64,000 nucleotides of DNA from Sphingomonadales bacterium Ga0077531. GTDB lineage: Bacteria; Pseudomonadota; Alphaproteobacteria; Sphingomonadales; Sphingomonadaceae. Made by a program: the position numbers and the translations under genes. The DNA lies in assembly GCA_001464915.1 (NCBI GenBank), contig LNED01000007.1, forward strand, positions 46,460 through 110,459, in the 5' to 3' direction. The notes beneath the pieces were generated by a model. It had not been told where the DNA came from and ran no database searches. It was given only the letters and a program-made list of their open reading frames with translations. Shown here in pieces: positions 10,565 through 18,734 of the stretch (position 1 is the stretch's first letter; each line of letters starts with the position of its first letter).

Positions 10565-11278
10565 ATGCGCCCATCAGGACGCGCGCCCGACGAGATGCGC
10601 GCTATCACCATTGAAACCGGCTTTACCCGCCATGCCGAAGGATCGGTGCTGATCGGGTTTGGCGACACCAAGGTGCTGTGCACCGCCAGCGTTGAACGCG
10701 GCGTGCCGCCGTGGATGCGCGGTAAGGGTGAAGGCTGGGTGACGGGCGAATATTCGATGCTCCCCCGCGCCACCCACACCCGCGTCCAGCGTGAGGCTGC
10801 CAAGGGCAAGCAATCGGGCCGCACGCAGGAAATTCAGCGGTTGATCGGGCGCAGCGTTCGCGCGGTTGTCGATCTGCAAAAGCTGGGTGAGCGTCAAATT
10901 ACCTTGGATTGCGACGTGATTCAGGCTGACGGCGGCACGCGTACTGCCGCGATCTCTGGCGCGTGGATCGCTTTGCGGCTCGCTATCAATGGCCTGATGG
11001 CGTCGGGCGAGATCAAGCATGATCCGATCACGGCGCAGGTCGCCGGGATTTCCTGCGGCATCTTCAAAGGCACGCCGGTGCTCGACCTCGATTATGACGA
11101 GGATTCGAATGCCGAGGCTGATGGCAATTTCGTGCTGCTGTCGGGCGGGCAAATCGCCGAAGTTCAGGCAACCGCCGAAGGCGCGACCTATGACGAGGAA
11201 GCCCTGCTGCGTCTGCTGCGCCTCGCCCGGATGGGCTGCGACCGGATTTTTGCCGCGCAGCTGGATGCGGTGAAATGA
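10565..11278 (+). CDS. rph: Ribonuclease PH
   Basis: RNase PH is a phosphate-dependent 3' exoribonuclease that trims tRNA precursors and rRNA in the cytoplasm. The 237-residue length is standard. The conserved start [11 protein letters not shown], the RNA-binding segment with [13 protein letters not shown] and the catalytic-core [16 protein letters not shown] are all present. The ATG at 10565 follows AAAGGA. Its stop overlaps the start of rdgB (ATGA), a common pairing in alphaproteobacteria. Confidence 0.98.
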   Translation: MRPSGRAPDEMRAITIETGFTRHAEGSVLIGFGDTKVLCTASVERGVPPWMRGKGEGWVTGEYSMLPRATHTRVQREAAKGKQSGRTQEIQRLIGRSVRAVVDLQKLGERQITLDCDVIQADGGTRTAAISGAWIALRLAINGLMASGEIKHDPITAQVAGISCGIFKGTPVLDLDYDEDSNAEADGNFVLLSGGQIAEVQATAEGATYDEEALLRLLRLARMGCDRIFAAQLDAVK

Positions 11279-11901
11279 CACGGCGGCTCGGCTCCGGCTC
11301 CTTGGTGATTGCCACGCACAATGCGGGCAAGCTCAAGGAAATCGGCGCCTTGCTGGAACCTTACGGGGTGAAGTGTCTGTCCGCAGGGTCGCTCGGGCTG
11401 CCCGAACCCGCCGAAACCGGCACAACCTTTGCCCAGAACGCGCTGATCAAAGCGCGGGCAGCGGCGGAGGCTTCTGGCCTCGCCGCGCTGGCCGATGACA
11501 GTGGGTTGAGCGTCGCGGCGCTCGATGGCCGTCCCGGGGTCTATACCGCCGATTGGGCCGAGCGGCAGTGGTTCGAGGGTGCGCCCGGCCGAGATTGGTA
11601 CATGGCGATGGGCAAGGTCGAAGGTATGCTGGCCGAACGCGGCGCTGATGTGGATCGCTCCGCTGCGTTCCACTGCGTGCTCGCGCTGGCTTGGCCCGAG
11701 GGCGACTATGCGATCTACGAAGGCCGCTGCGAGGGTTCGCTCACGTGGCCGCCGCGCGGGTTGCTAGGGTTCGGCTATGATCCGGTGTTCGTGCCGACTG
11801 GCTCGGCGCAAACCTTCGCCGAAATCGCGCCGGAGCAAAAACACGCCATCAGCCACCGCGCTGATGCCTTTGCCAAACTGGTCGCCGAGCAATTCGGCTG
11901 A
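11275..11901 (+). CDS. rdgB: XTP/dITP pyrophosphatase (HAM1/RdgB)
   Basis: RdgB hydrolyses non-canonical purine triphosphates such as dITP and XTP, keeping them out of DNA. The 208-residue protein has the substrate-binding start [13 protein letters not shown], the [17 protein letters not shown] metal-site region and the family C-terminus [19 protein letters not shown] (seen as [13 protein letters not shown]). It overlaps rph by four bases and is translationally coupled. It converges with the CAP-domain gene, which ends three bases away. Confidence 0.97.
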   Translation: MTRRLGSGSLVIATHNAGKLKEIGALLEPYGVKCLSAGSLGLPEPAETGTTFAQNALIKARAAAEASGLAALADDSGLSVAALDGRPGVYTADWAERQWFEGAPGRDWYMAMGKVEGMLAERGADVDRSAAFHCVLALAWPEGDYAIYEGRCEGSLTWPPRGLLGFGYDPVFVPTGSAQTFAEIAPEQKHAISHRADAFAKLVAEQFG

Positions 11902-11904
11902 CGA

Positions 11905-12468
11905 TCAGCGGCTTGACCGGCGGTTGAGCGGATCGAGCCTGGTGCCCATCACATTGCCTGCTGGCCAATACCGGCACACCAGCACTTCATCGCTGCGATT
12001 GCGCGCGGTGGCGCAGCCCACTTCCTGCGTTTCGGGCCAGATAATCTGGGTGTAATGTCCGACATCACTCCAGCGGCCGGTGTACGAGACATTGGGAAAG
12101 GTGCCGGGCCTGAAATCGCGCTTTTCCGCCACGAAGGCTGAAATCATCTGCCACGGCGAATAGCGATCACGGGTGCCCTGCCACAGGTTCTCGCCCTGCC
12201 CTTTGCGCACATCATAGGGGGCGTGCTGGAAGACGCGGCGCTCGGCCAAAGTGTTCGCCCAATTCTCGGCATCGCGGGCAAGGCTTGGGTTCCACTGCAA
12301 AGGCGCAAGGCCCACTTCCTCGCGGGCAATATTATGCGCGGCCAGCCAGACCCGTTCGGGTTCGAGCGGACTCAGATAATCTTGCGGCAGTGCCGGGGTG
12401 GCTGCCATAAGCAACGTCAATCCCACAGTGCGGGCGATATTGTTGGACACGAGACGGAAACTCCACAT
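11905..12468 (-). CDS. CAP (SCP/PR-1) domain secreted protein
   Basis: A 187-residue protein with a signal peptide (hydrophobic stretch TVGLTLLMAATPALPQ) and a full CAP domain. HNIAREEVGLAPLQW, HAPYDVRKGQGENLW, GHYTQIIWPETQEVGCA and VLVCRYWPAGN correspond to the CAP1-CAP4 signatures, with the cavity His and Glu residues retained. Bacterial CAP proteins are extracytoplasmic and mostly of unknown biochemical function. It is divergent from hemW. Periplasmic or secreted location is inferred from the signal. Confidence 0.85.
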   Translation of the reverse strand: MWSFRLVSNNIARTVGLTLLMAATPALPQDYLSPLEPERVWLAAHNIAREEVGLAPLQWNPSLARDAENWANTLAERRVFQHAPYDVRKGQGENLWQGTRDRYSPWQMISAFVAEKRDFRPGTFPNVSYTGRWSDVGHYTQIIWPETQEVGCATARNRSDEVLVCRYWPAGNVMGTRLDPLNRRSSR

Positions 12469-12507
12469 GCGATCAATCTATGGTCCAACGGTTAAGCGAG
12501 GCTGAAA

Positions 12508-13680
12508 ATTCCCACCCCAATCCCCACTTCGGCGCGTGCGCTTTACATACATTGGCCGTTCTGCGCCAAAAAGTGTCCCTATTGCGATTTCAACTCGCAT
12601 GTTCGGGCGGGTGTTGACGTTGCGGCGTGGCAGGCGGCGCTGATTGCAGACATGCGGGCCGAGGCGGCGTTAGCGGGCGGAGCGCCGCTGACGTCGATCT
12701 TCTTTGGCGGGGGCACACCTTCGCTGATGCCGCCTGCGCTGGTCGCGGCGTTGCTTGCGGAAGCGGAGCGTTTGTGGGGCTTTGCGCCCGATATCGAGAT
12801 CACACTGGAGGCCAACCCATCCTCGGTCGAAGCGGCCAACTTCGCTGCCTTGGCCAGCGCCGGGATCAATCGCGTCTCGCTCGGCGTGCAGTCGCTGGAT
12901 GACACGGAGTTGCAGTTTCTGGGCCGCCTGCACGGGGCCAAGGAAGCGCTGGATGCACTCGACACCGCGCAAGAACACTTCAAGCGTGTGAGTTTCGACC
13001 TGATCTACGCCCTACCCGGCCACACGCCCGAATTGTGGCACGACCGGCTGACCCGTGCGCTGAGTTTCGGCACCGGGCACCTGTCGCTGTATCAACTCAC
13101 CATCGAACCCGGCACGCGATTTGCCAGCGATGTCCGGCGCGGGCGGTTGGTGCCGCTGGACGATGATGAGGCTGCCCAACTTTTCGACATCACTCAGGAA
13201 TTATCCCTAGCGGGCGGCATGCCTGCCTATGAAACGAGCAACCACGCACGTGTGGGCGAGGAGAGCCGCCACAATCTCGTCTATTGGCGGTATCAGGATT
13301 ATGCCGGGATCGGCCCCGGCGCGCATGGACGGCGCGGCGGAATGGCAACGGTGCGGCACAAGAAGCCGGAGAATTTCCTCTCCGCTGTCGCGCGTCAGGG
13401 TGATGGAATTGCCGAAGCGCGCGCGCTGGCGGTTTCCGAACAGGCGGCAGAGGCGCTGCTGATGGGACTGCGGCTGACTGAGGGAGTTGATCTTGCAGCG
13501 CTCATGGCGCGGTTTGCCCTGCCGCGCACCGGTTTGATCGAGGATACCGCGCTTGCCCGCCTGATCACGCTTGGGCTGATGTGGCAGGACGGCACCCGGA
13601 TCGGGGTTGCGTTGCCGGGCCGGGGCGTGCTCGACGCGCTGCTGGCTGAGGTGGTGGCCGATACGCTGGTCGCGGCATGA
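12508..13680 (+). CDS. hemW: Radical-SAM heme chaperone HemW (start codon uncertain)
   Basis: HemW is a radical-SAM protein that inserts heme into respiratory enzymes. It was formerly annotated as oxygen-independent coproporphyrinogen III oxidase-like. The cluster motif is CxxxCxxC in WPFCAKKCPYCDFNSH, at residues 19, 23 and 26 with the start used here. Similarity begins at ALYIHWPF (12538), but the frame opens only at 12496 and contains no ATG, GTG or TTG before the motif. The ATT at 12508, 6 nt after an AGCGAGG site, is the best candidate; CTG at 12502 is the other. A downstream ATG at 12652 would delete the cluster. The stop overlaps the xerC-like start (ATGA). Confidence 0.85.
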   Translation: MPTPIPTSARALYIHWPFCAKKCPYCDFNSHVRAGVDVAAWQAALIADMRAEAALAGGAPLTSIFFGGGTPSLMPPALVAALLAEAERLWGFAPDIEITLEANPSSVEAANFAALASAGINRVSLGVQSLDDTELQFLGRLHGAKEALDALDTAQEHFKRVSFDLIYALPGHTPELWHDRLTRALSFGTGHLSLYQLTIEPGTRFASDVRRGRLVPLDDDEAAQLFDITQELSLAGGMPAYETSNHARVGEESRHNLVYWRYQDYAGIGPGAHGRRGGMATVRHKKPENFLSAVARQGDGIAEARALAVSEQAAEALLMGLRLTEGVDLAALMARFALPRTGLIEDTALARLITLGLMWQDGTRIGVALPGRGVLDALLAEVVADTLVAA

Positions 13681-14567
13681 ACACCCCAGCGCTGATCGAG
13701 CAATGGCGCGCGCATCTCGCCGACAATCGCCGCCGTTCGCTCCACACCGTGCGCGCTTATGTGGCAGCAGCCGAGCGGTTGTGCGCCGCCAACCTGCTCA
13801 GCGATTGGGCAGCGGTCGCTTGCACTGAAGCCCACGGCTTGCGCACTTTCCTCGCCGCGCGCCGTGCTGAAGGATTAGGCAATGCCAGCACAGCGCGCGA
13901 GCTGTCGGCGCTCAAGGCTTTCATCGCCTTCGCCCGCCAGCAGTCCGGCGATCCTGACCCCACTGCCCCGCGCCTGCGCGGCCCGCGCATCAAAAAAGGC
14001 CTGCCCCGCCCTGTTACCCCCGATGAAGCGGTCAACCTAGCCGACATGATCGATGGGCTTTCCAGCGAGGATTGGATCGGCGCGCGCGACCGGGCGGTGC
14101 TGTTGCTGATGTATGGATCAGGCTTGCGGATTGCCGAGGCGCTGTCGCTGACGGGCCGCGATGTGCCGCTTGGCGAAGTGCTGCAAGTCACCGGCAAGGG
14201 CGGGAAGCAGCGGATGGTGCCAGTGCTGCCGATCACCCGCGCAGCGGTGGCCGAGTATGTGCGGCTGTGTCCGTGGCCGCTCTCAGCCAAGGAGCCGTTG
14301 TTTCGCGGGGCCAAGGGCGGCACACTATCGCCTGGCATGGTGCAGCGCGCGATGGCACAGGCGCGCCGCGCGCTCGGCCTGCCTGACACTGCGACCCCGC
14401 ACGCGCTGCGCCATTCCTTCGCCACGCACCTGCTCAGCGCAGGGGCGGATTTGCGGTCGTTGCAGGAATTGCTCGGCCATGCGTCCTTGGGTTCGACCCA
14501 GATCTACACACGCGTGGATGCAGCGAGCCTGCTGGAGAATTACCGCAAGGCGCATCCCCGAGGATAG
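13677..14567 (+). CDS. xerC: Tyrosine recombinase XerC/XerD type
   Basis: Xer recombinases resolve chromosome dimers at dif during division. The 296-residue length and two-domain layout match. The N-terminal SAM-like core-binding domain is followed by a catalytic domain with Arg in GSGLRIAEAL, Lys in GKGGKQR, HALRHSF, LLGHASL and the nucleophile Tyr in STQIYTRVD. Location next to hemW and dedA, with no phage genes, argues for a housekeeping Xer rather than an integrase. XerC versus XerD is not settled by eye. It is coupled to hemW by a four-base overlap. Confidence 0.9.
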   Translation: MNTPALIEQWRAHLADNRRRSLHTVRAYVAAAERLCAANLLSDWAAVACTEAHGLRTFLAARRAEGLGNASTARELSALKAFIAFARQQSGDPDPTAPRLRGPRIKKGLPRPVTPDEAVNLADMIDGLSSEDWIGARDRAVLLLMYGSGLRIAEALSLTGRDVPLGEVLQVTGKGGKQRMVPVLPITRAAVAEYVRLCPWPLSAKEPLFRGAKGGTLSPGMVQRAMAQARRALGLPDTATPHALRHSFATHLLSAGADLRSLQELLGHASLGSTQIYTRVDAASLLENYRKAHPRG

Positions 14568-14580
14568 GGCGCGGAGAGAG

Positions 14581-15198
14581 CTATTCCTCCGGTTCGAACG
14601 CCTTGACCGGCTTCCATGTCACAAACCGATAGATGTAAATCGCAACGCCTGCGAGAACGAAGGCAACGATGGCATAGCCTGCCAGCGTCTCATACTCATC
14701 GATCAGCCCCGCTAGCGCCTGCCCGCCTAAAATCAGCAGCCCGTTCCAGATCAACGAGCCGAGGAACGTGAACATGGCAAACCGCCACACGTTCATTCGT
14801 GCAAGCCCCGCAGGCAGCGAGACGATGGTGCGCAGCAAGGGCGAAAACCGCAGCAGGAACACAATCCAATCGCCATATTTGCGAAAAATATTGCGCGCTT
14901 TGGTGAACTCATCCCATTCAAATGTCAGTACTCGGCCCCAGCGGTCGATCATGCGTTTGAGCTGTTCCTCGCTCCACCGGTGGCCGAGCCAATACCAGAA
15001 CAGGTTGCCGACCACTGTGCCCACCGTGGCGATGATCCACAGCACGATGCCGTTCATCTTGCCCTGCGCCACCAGCACCCCCGCCGCGCCCAGAATCACC
15101 TCAGACGGCACCGGCGGGAACACGTTTTCAAGGATCATCAGCACAAAAATGCCGAGGTAACCGCCCTTGTCGAGCAGAGTGAGCAACAGTTCGGTCAT
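14581..15198 (-). CDS. DedA-family inner-membrane protein
   Basis: DedA/VTT-domain proteins are inner-membrane proteins implicated in lipid-carrier flipping and membrane homeostasis. The 205-residue protein has the family features: GIFVLMILENVFPPVPSE near the N-terminus and a later FLLRFSPLLRTIVSLPAG stretch with the conserved Arg and Pro residues. Several transmembrane helices and a C-terminal helix follow. The start overlaps the gshB stop (ATGA), so the two are co-translated. It converges with the xerC-like gene 13 bp away. Confidence 0.9.
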   Translation of the reverse strand: MTELLLTLLDKGGYLGIFVLMILENVFPPVPSEVILGAAGVLVAQGKMNGIVLWIIATVGTVVGNLFWYWLGHRWSEEQLKRMIDRWGRVLTFEWDEFTKARNIFRKYGDWIVFLLRFSPLLRTIVSLPAGLARMNVWRFAMFTFLGSLIWNGLLILGGQALAGLIDEYETLAGYAIVAFVLAGVAIYIYRFVTWKPVKAFEPEE

Positions 15199-16178
15199 CA
15201 GGTGTTGGCCCCTGCCGCATCCGATCGTTCAGCAAGGCGCCGCTCGATTGCGTCCCAGATCATTCCAGCTGTGTCCGTGCCGTTGAACCGGTCAATCGCC
15301 ACGATCCCCGTGGGCGAGGTGACGTTGATTTCGGTCAGCCATTTGCCGCCGATCACGTCGATCCCCACGAAGGTTAGGCCAAGCCGCTTGAGATCAGGCC
15401 CGAGGGCGTCGCAGATTTCCTGCTCGCGCGCTGACAGGTCGGTCTTCTGCGCAGAGCCGCCCATCGCGAGGTTGGAGCGGAACTCGCCCTCTCCCGGCAA
15501 CCGATTGATCGCGCCTGCAACCTCGCCATCAATCAGCACAATGCGTTTGTCGCCCTGCGCCACTTCGGGAAGGAAGGGCTGCACCATGTGTGGTTCGGGC
15601 CAAGTCTGGTTGAACACCTCGAACAGGGCGGTGAGGTTTTCGGCGTTCTCTCCAATGCGGAAGATCGCCTTGCCGCCATTGCCGTGGATCGGCTTGACGA
15701 CGATGGCGCCGTGCTTCGCCATGAAACGCCGCACTTCGTCGACCGAACGCGTGACCAGCGTCGGCGGCATAAACCGGCGGTAATTCAGCACCATCACCTT
15801 TTCAGGCGAGTTGCGGACATTGGCCGGATCATTGACCACCAGCGTCTCCGCCGCGATCCGTTCGAGCATATGCGTGGCGGTGATGTAGCCCATGTGGAAC
15901 GGCGGATCCTGCCGCATCAGCACGACATCGATGTCCTTCCCAAGGTCGATCCGCACTTGCTCCCCGCGCGTGAAATGGTCGCCTTCGACGCGCTGCACCG
16001 TCACCGGGTGGGCGTGAGCGAACAGCCGGTCATCCTCGTCAAGCGTCAGGCTTTCGACGTGATATTCATAGACGGTGTAGCCACGGCTTTGCGCGGCCAG
16101 GATCAGCGCAAACGAGCTGTCGCCGGCGATATTGATCCGGTCGATGGGGTCCATCTGGACGGCGATGCGCAAGGTCAT
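15198..16178 (-). CDS. gshB: Glutathione synthase
   Basis: GshB ligates glycine to gamma-glutamylcysteine using ATP, the last step of glutathione synthesis. The 326-residue protein starts MTLRIAVQMDPIDRIN at the ATG 16178. It has the prokaryotic GSH-S segments: VLMRQDPPFHMGYITATH, the ATP-grasp loop KPIHGNGGKAIFRI, DKRIVLIDGEVAGAINR and the C-terminal INVTSPTGI. A longer reading to 16217 has no family similarity. It follows yraN on the same strand and overlaps the dedA start. Confidence 0.97.
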   Translation of the reverse strand: MTLRIAVQMDPIDRINIAGDSSFALILAAQSRGYTVYEYHVESLTLDEDDRLFAHAHPVTVQRVEGDHFTRGEQVRIDLGKDIDVVLMRQDPPFHMGYITATHMLERIAAETLVVNDPANVRNSPEKVMVLNYRRFMPPTLVTRSVDEVRRFMAKHGAIVVKPIHGNGGKAIFRIGENAENLTALFEVFNQTWPEPHMVQPFLPEVAQGDKRIVLIDGEVAGAINRLPGEGEFRSNLAMGGSAQKTDLSAREQEICDALGPDLKRLGLTFVGIDVIGGKWLTEINVTSPTGIVAIDRFNGTDTAGMIWDAIERRLAERSDAAGANT

Positions 16179-16198
16179 TCTATCAACTCCGAGGTGGT

Positions 16199-16576
16199 TT
16201 AGCCGAACGGCATCCACGCGTTTTCGATGTGGGTCGGCTTGCGGCCCGGTGCAAGCAGGATCACGTCGATCCGAATATCCTCGCCTTGTGTGGCATATTC
16301 GTGAGCGACGATTTCCGCTGCTTTGGCCACCCGCGTCAGCCGCCGTTCGTCAATCGCATCGGCCAACGCGGCGCTGCGGGCGCGCCATTTGACCTCGACA
16401 AAGGCGACGAGGCCGGGGCGCTGAGCAATCAGATCGATCTCGCCCGCCTTAGTCTTGACCCGCTCGGCCACGATCCGCCAGCCTTGCTGGACAAGCCACA
16501 TTGCTGCCTCGGCCTCGCCTTCGCGGCCGCGCTGGTCGGCTTCGCGGCGCTGGGGGGTGGTGCGTTGGGTGGTCAT
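16199..16576 (-). CDS. yraN: YraN family (UPF0102) nuclease-fold protein
   Basis: A 125-residue member of the UPF0102/YraN family, which has a restriction-endonuclease-like fold. The core is visible: EAAMWLVQQGWRIVAERV, then KAGEIDLIA and LVAFVEVKWR, giving the E...D...E-x-K metal-site pattern. It is encoded directly after rsmI with a four-base overlap (ATGA), the usual rsmI-yraN arrangement. Cellular role is not established. Confidence 0.9.
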   Translation of the reverse strand: MTTQRTTPQRREADQRGREGEAEAAMWLVQQGWRIVAERVKTKAGEIDLIAQRPGLVAFVEVKWRARSAALADAIDERRLTRVAKAAEIVAHEYATQGEDIRIDVILLAPGRKPTHIENAWMPFG

Positions 16577-17430
16577 TGGCCTTTCAGCTCCAGCGCGCGG
16601 GCATAGAGCGCCGCCCGGTCGAGCCCGGTGGCTTTGGCAACGATCCCCGCCGCTTTGCCCGGCCCGGCATCAGCCAAGGCCGCGCGCAGCAGCGCATCAG
16701 AATCGGCCACGGGCGTTTCAGCATCAGCGGGCGGGCCGATCAGCAGCACGATTTCACCCTTAGGCGGGTGCGCGGCGTAGTGGTCGGCGAGAGTTGCAGC
16801 GGTGCCGGTGCGGCATTCTTCGTGCAGTTTGGTCAGCTCGCGCGCCACCGCCACTTCGCGCTCTGGCCACAGCTCGGCAATTGCCAGCAGCGACCGTTCA
16901 AGCCGGGGAGCGGTTTCGTAGAACACCAGCGTGGCGGCAATTCCCGCCAAGCCCTCCAGAGCATCGCGCCGGGCCTTGTCCTTGACCGGCAGGAAGCCTG
17001 CAAACAGGAAACGGTCGCTCGGCAAGCCTGCAATCGCCAGCGCCGAAACGGCTGCGCAGGCACCCGGTACGCTGATAACGGTGACCCCCGCCGCGCGGGC
17101 TTCGCGCACCAACCGATAGCCCGGATCGGAAATCAGCGGCGTTCCCGCGTCGCTGACCAGCGCTACCGCCTCGCCGCGCGCCAGATCGATCAACCGCGCG
17201 CGAAGCTCGGGCGGAGCGTGATCGTCGAGCCGTTGCAGCCGCGCCTTGATCCCGAAATGTTTGAGCAGTTTGCCCGTCACCCGCGTGTCTTCACACGCCA
17301 CCACCGCCGCGCTGCGCAATACGCCGATTGCACGCAACGTCATGTCGCCAAGATTGCCAATCGGGGTGGCAACGATGTAGAGCCCCGGATCGGGTGTCCC
17401 TTCGGGGATGGATGGTAGCTCTGCGGTCAT
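16573..17430 (-). CDS. rsmI: 16S rRNA (cytidine(1402)-2'-O)-methyltransferase RsmI
   Basis: RsmI methylates the 2'-O of C1402 in the 16S rRNA decoding centre, using SAM. The 285-residue protein shows the family start GLYIVATPIGNLGDMTLRA, then CEDTRVTGKLLKHF, VALVSDAGTPLISDPGYRLV and the SVPGACAAVSALAIAGL pocket. The start is placed at the ATG 17430. The divergent neighbour is an LpoA-like lipoprotein, the arrangement also seen in gamma-proteobacteria (rsmI-lpoA-yraN). Confidence 0.96.
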   Translation of the reverse strand: MTAELPSIPEGTPDPGLYIVATPIGNLGDMTLRAIGVLRSAAVVACEDTRVTGKLLKHFGIKARLQRLDDHAPPELRARLIDLARGEAVALVSDAGTPLISDPGYRLVREARAAGVTVISVPGACAAVSALAIAGLPSDRFLFAGFLPVKDKARRDALEGLAGIAATLVFYETAPRLERSLLAIAELWPEREVAVARELTKLHEECRTGTAATLADHYAAHPPKGEIVLLIGPPADAETPVADSDALLRAALADAGPGKAAGIVAKATGLDRAALYARALELKGQ

Positions 17431-17471
17431 TTCGGCCGGATCAATGGAGCAGCAGCGAGGGATCGGCAAGG

Positions 17472-18677
17472 ATGACGCGCATCGAAACCCAGAATTGGGC
17501 AGGCTGGCTGACGAATGCCGCGCGGCATTTCACCGGCCGCAACCTCGCGCTGGCGGGTGCGGCAATGTTGGCGGCAGGCTGTCAGGTCGTGCCCAAAGGC
17601 GATGTGGCCACCGCGCCCGCTCCGCTTCCGGCGCCCGAACCATCAGCAACTGCCCTGCCGACTGACACCGGCCGCCACCGCATCGCGCTGCTGGTGCCTT
17701 TGAGCGGTGATACCGCCGCAGTCGGGCAGGGAATCGCCAACGCGACCACGATGGCGCTGCTCGACACCAATGCCGATAATCTGCGCATCACCACCTATGA
17801 TACGTCGGACGGCGTGGCGGGCGCGGCGCGGCAGGCGATTGCGGATGGCAACAAGCTGATTCTCGGCCCGCTGACCGCCGATGCTGTACCTTCGGTGCAA
17901 GCGGTGGCGCGCCCTGCTGGGGTGCCCGTGATTGCGTTCTCGAACGATATCAGCGTGGCCGGGCCCGATGTGTTTGTGATCGGCCTTGTGCCCGAACAAT
18001 CAATCCGCCGTAGTGTCGAATTTGCCCGCGCGCGCGGCGCAAACCGCTTTGCTGCACTGATGCCCGAAGGGGACTATGGCATCCGCGCCGCCTCTGCGCT
18101 CGAAAACGCGCTGCGCGATTTTGGCGGGACGCTGGTTGGCACACAGGCCTATGCGCGCGGCAATACCTCGATCGTGAGTGCCGCCGCCCGGCTGCGGGCA
18201 GCGGGCGGGTATGATACCGTGTTGATCGCTGACAGTGCCCGGCTCAGCATTGAAGCCTCTGACGAATTGCAGCGCGGCGCGCGCACCCGCGCTCGCATTC
18301 TCGGCACCGAATTGTGGAGCGGAGAGGCTACCCTTGCCCGCGCCAAATCGATGGAGGGCGCGCTGTTCGCCGCCGTGTCCGATGGGCGCTACAAACGCTT
18401 TGCCGATAGTTATCAGGCCCGCTTTGGCGCGGCGCCGCACCGGGTAACGACGCTCGGCTATGACGCGGTCCTGCTGACCTTGCGCGTGGCGCGCGAATGG
18501 AAGGTCGGAACGCCCTTCCCCAAGAACGAGCTTTACGACAAAGGCGGGTTCCTTGGCGTTGATGGCCCGTTCCGGTTTGGCCGCAATGGCGTTGCCGAGC
18601 GCGCGCTCGAAGTGCGCGAGGTGCGCGGCGGCGAGATCACTGCGGTCGATCCCGCGCCAACCGGTTTTGCCCGCTGA
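17472..18677 (+). CDS. LpoA-like penicillin-binding protein activator lipoprotein
   Basis: A 401-residue lipoprotein with an N-terminal signal and lipobox LAAGC, a Pro/Ala-rich linker, and a type-1 periplasmic binding (Leu-binding-like) domain beginning HRIALLVPLSGDTAAVGQGI. LpoA C-terminal domains have this fold and activate PBP1A from the outer membrane. The position opposite rsmI and near yraN matches the lpoA locus of other proteobacteria. The start is the ATG 17472. The protein is shorter than enterobacterial LpoA because it lacks the TPR-like N-domain. A role in PBP activation is inferred from fold and synteny. Confidence 0.8.
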   Translation: MTRIETQNWAGWLTNAARHFTGRNLALAGAAMLAAGCQVVPKGDVATAPAPLPAPEPSATALPTDTGRHRIALLVPLSGDTAAVGQGIANATTMALLDTNADNLRITTYDTSDGVAGAARQAIADGNKLILGPLTADAVPSVQAVARPAGVPVIAFSNDISVAGPDVFVIGLVPEQSIRRSVEFARARGANRFAALMPEGDYGIRAASALENALRDFGGTLVGTQAYARGNTSIVSAAARLRAAGGYDTVLIADSARLSIEASDELQRGARTRARILGTELWSGEATLARAKSMEGALFAAVSDGRYKRFADSYQARFGAAPHRVTTLGYDAVLLTLRVAREWKVGTPFPKNELYDKGGFLGVDGPFRFGRNGVAERALEVREVRGGEITAVDPAPTGFAR

Positions 18678-18734
18678 GTAAAACCACGAGGGGTGGCTTG
18701 TGAGTGCCCTGCGCGCGGGCCTATAGCTGCGCGC

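Noticed and set aside
13677..14567. Phage integrase / genomic island attachment
   Set aside because: The recombinase sits in a housekeeping context next to hemW, dedA and gshB, with no direct repeats or phage genes.
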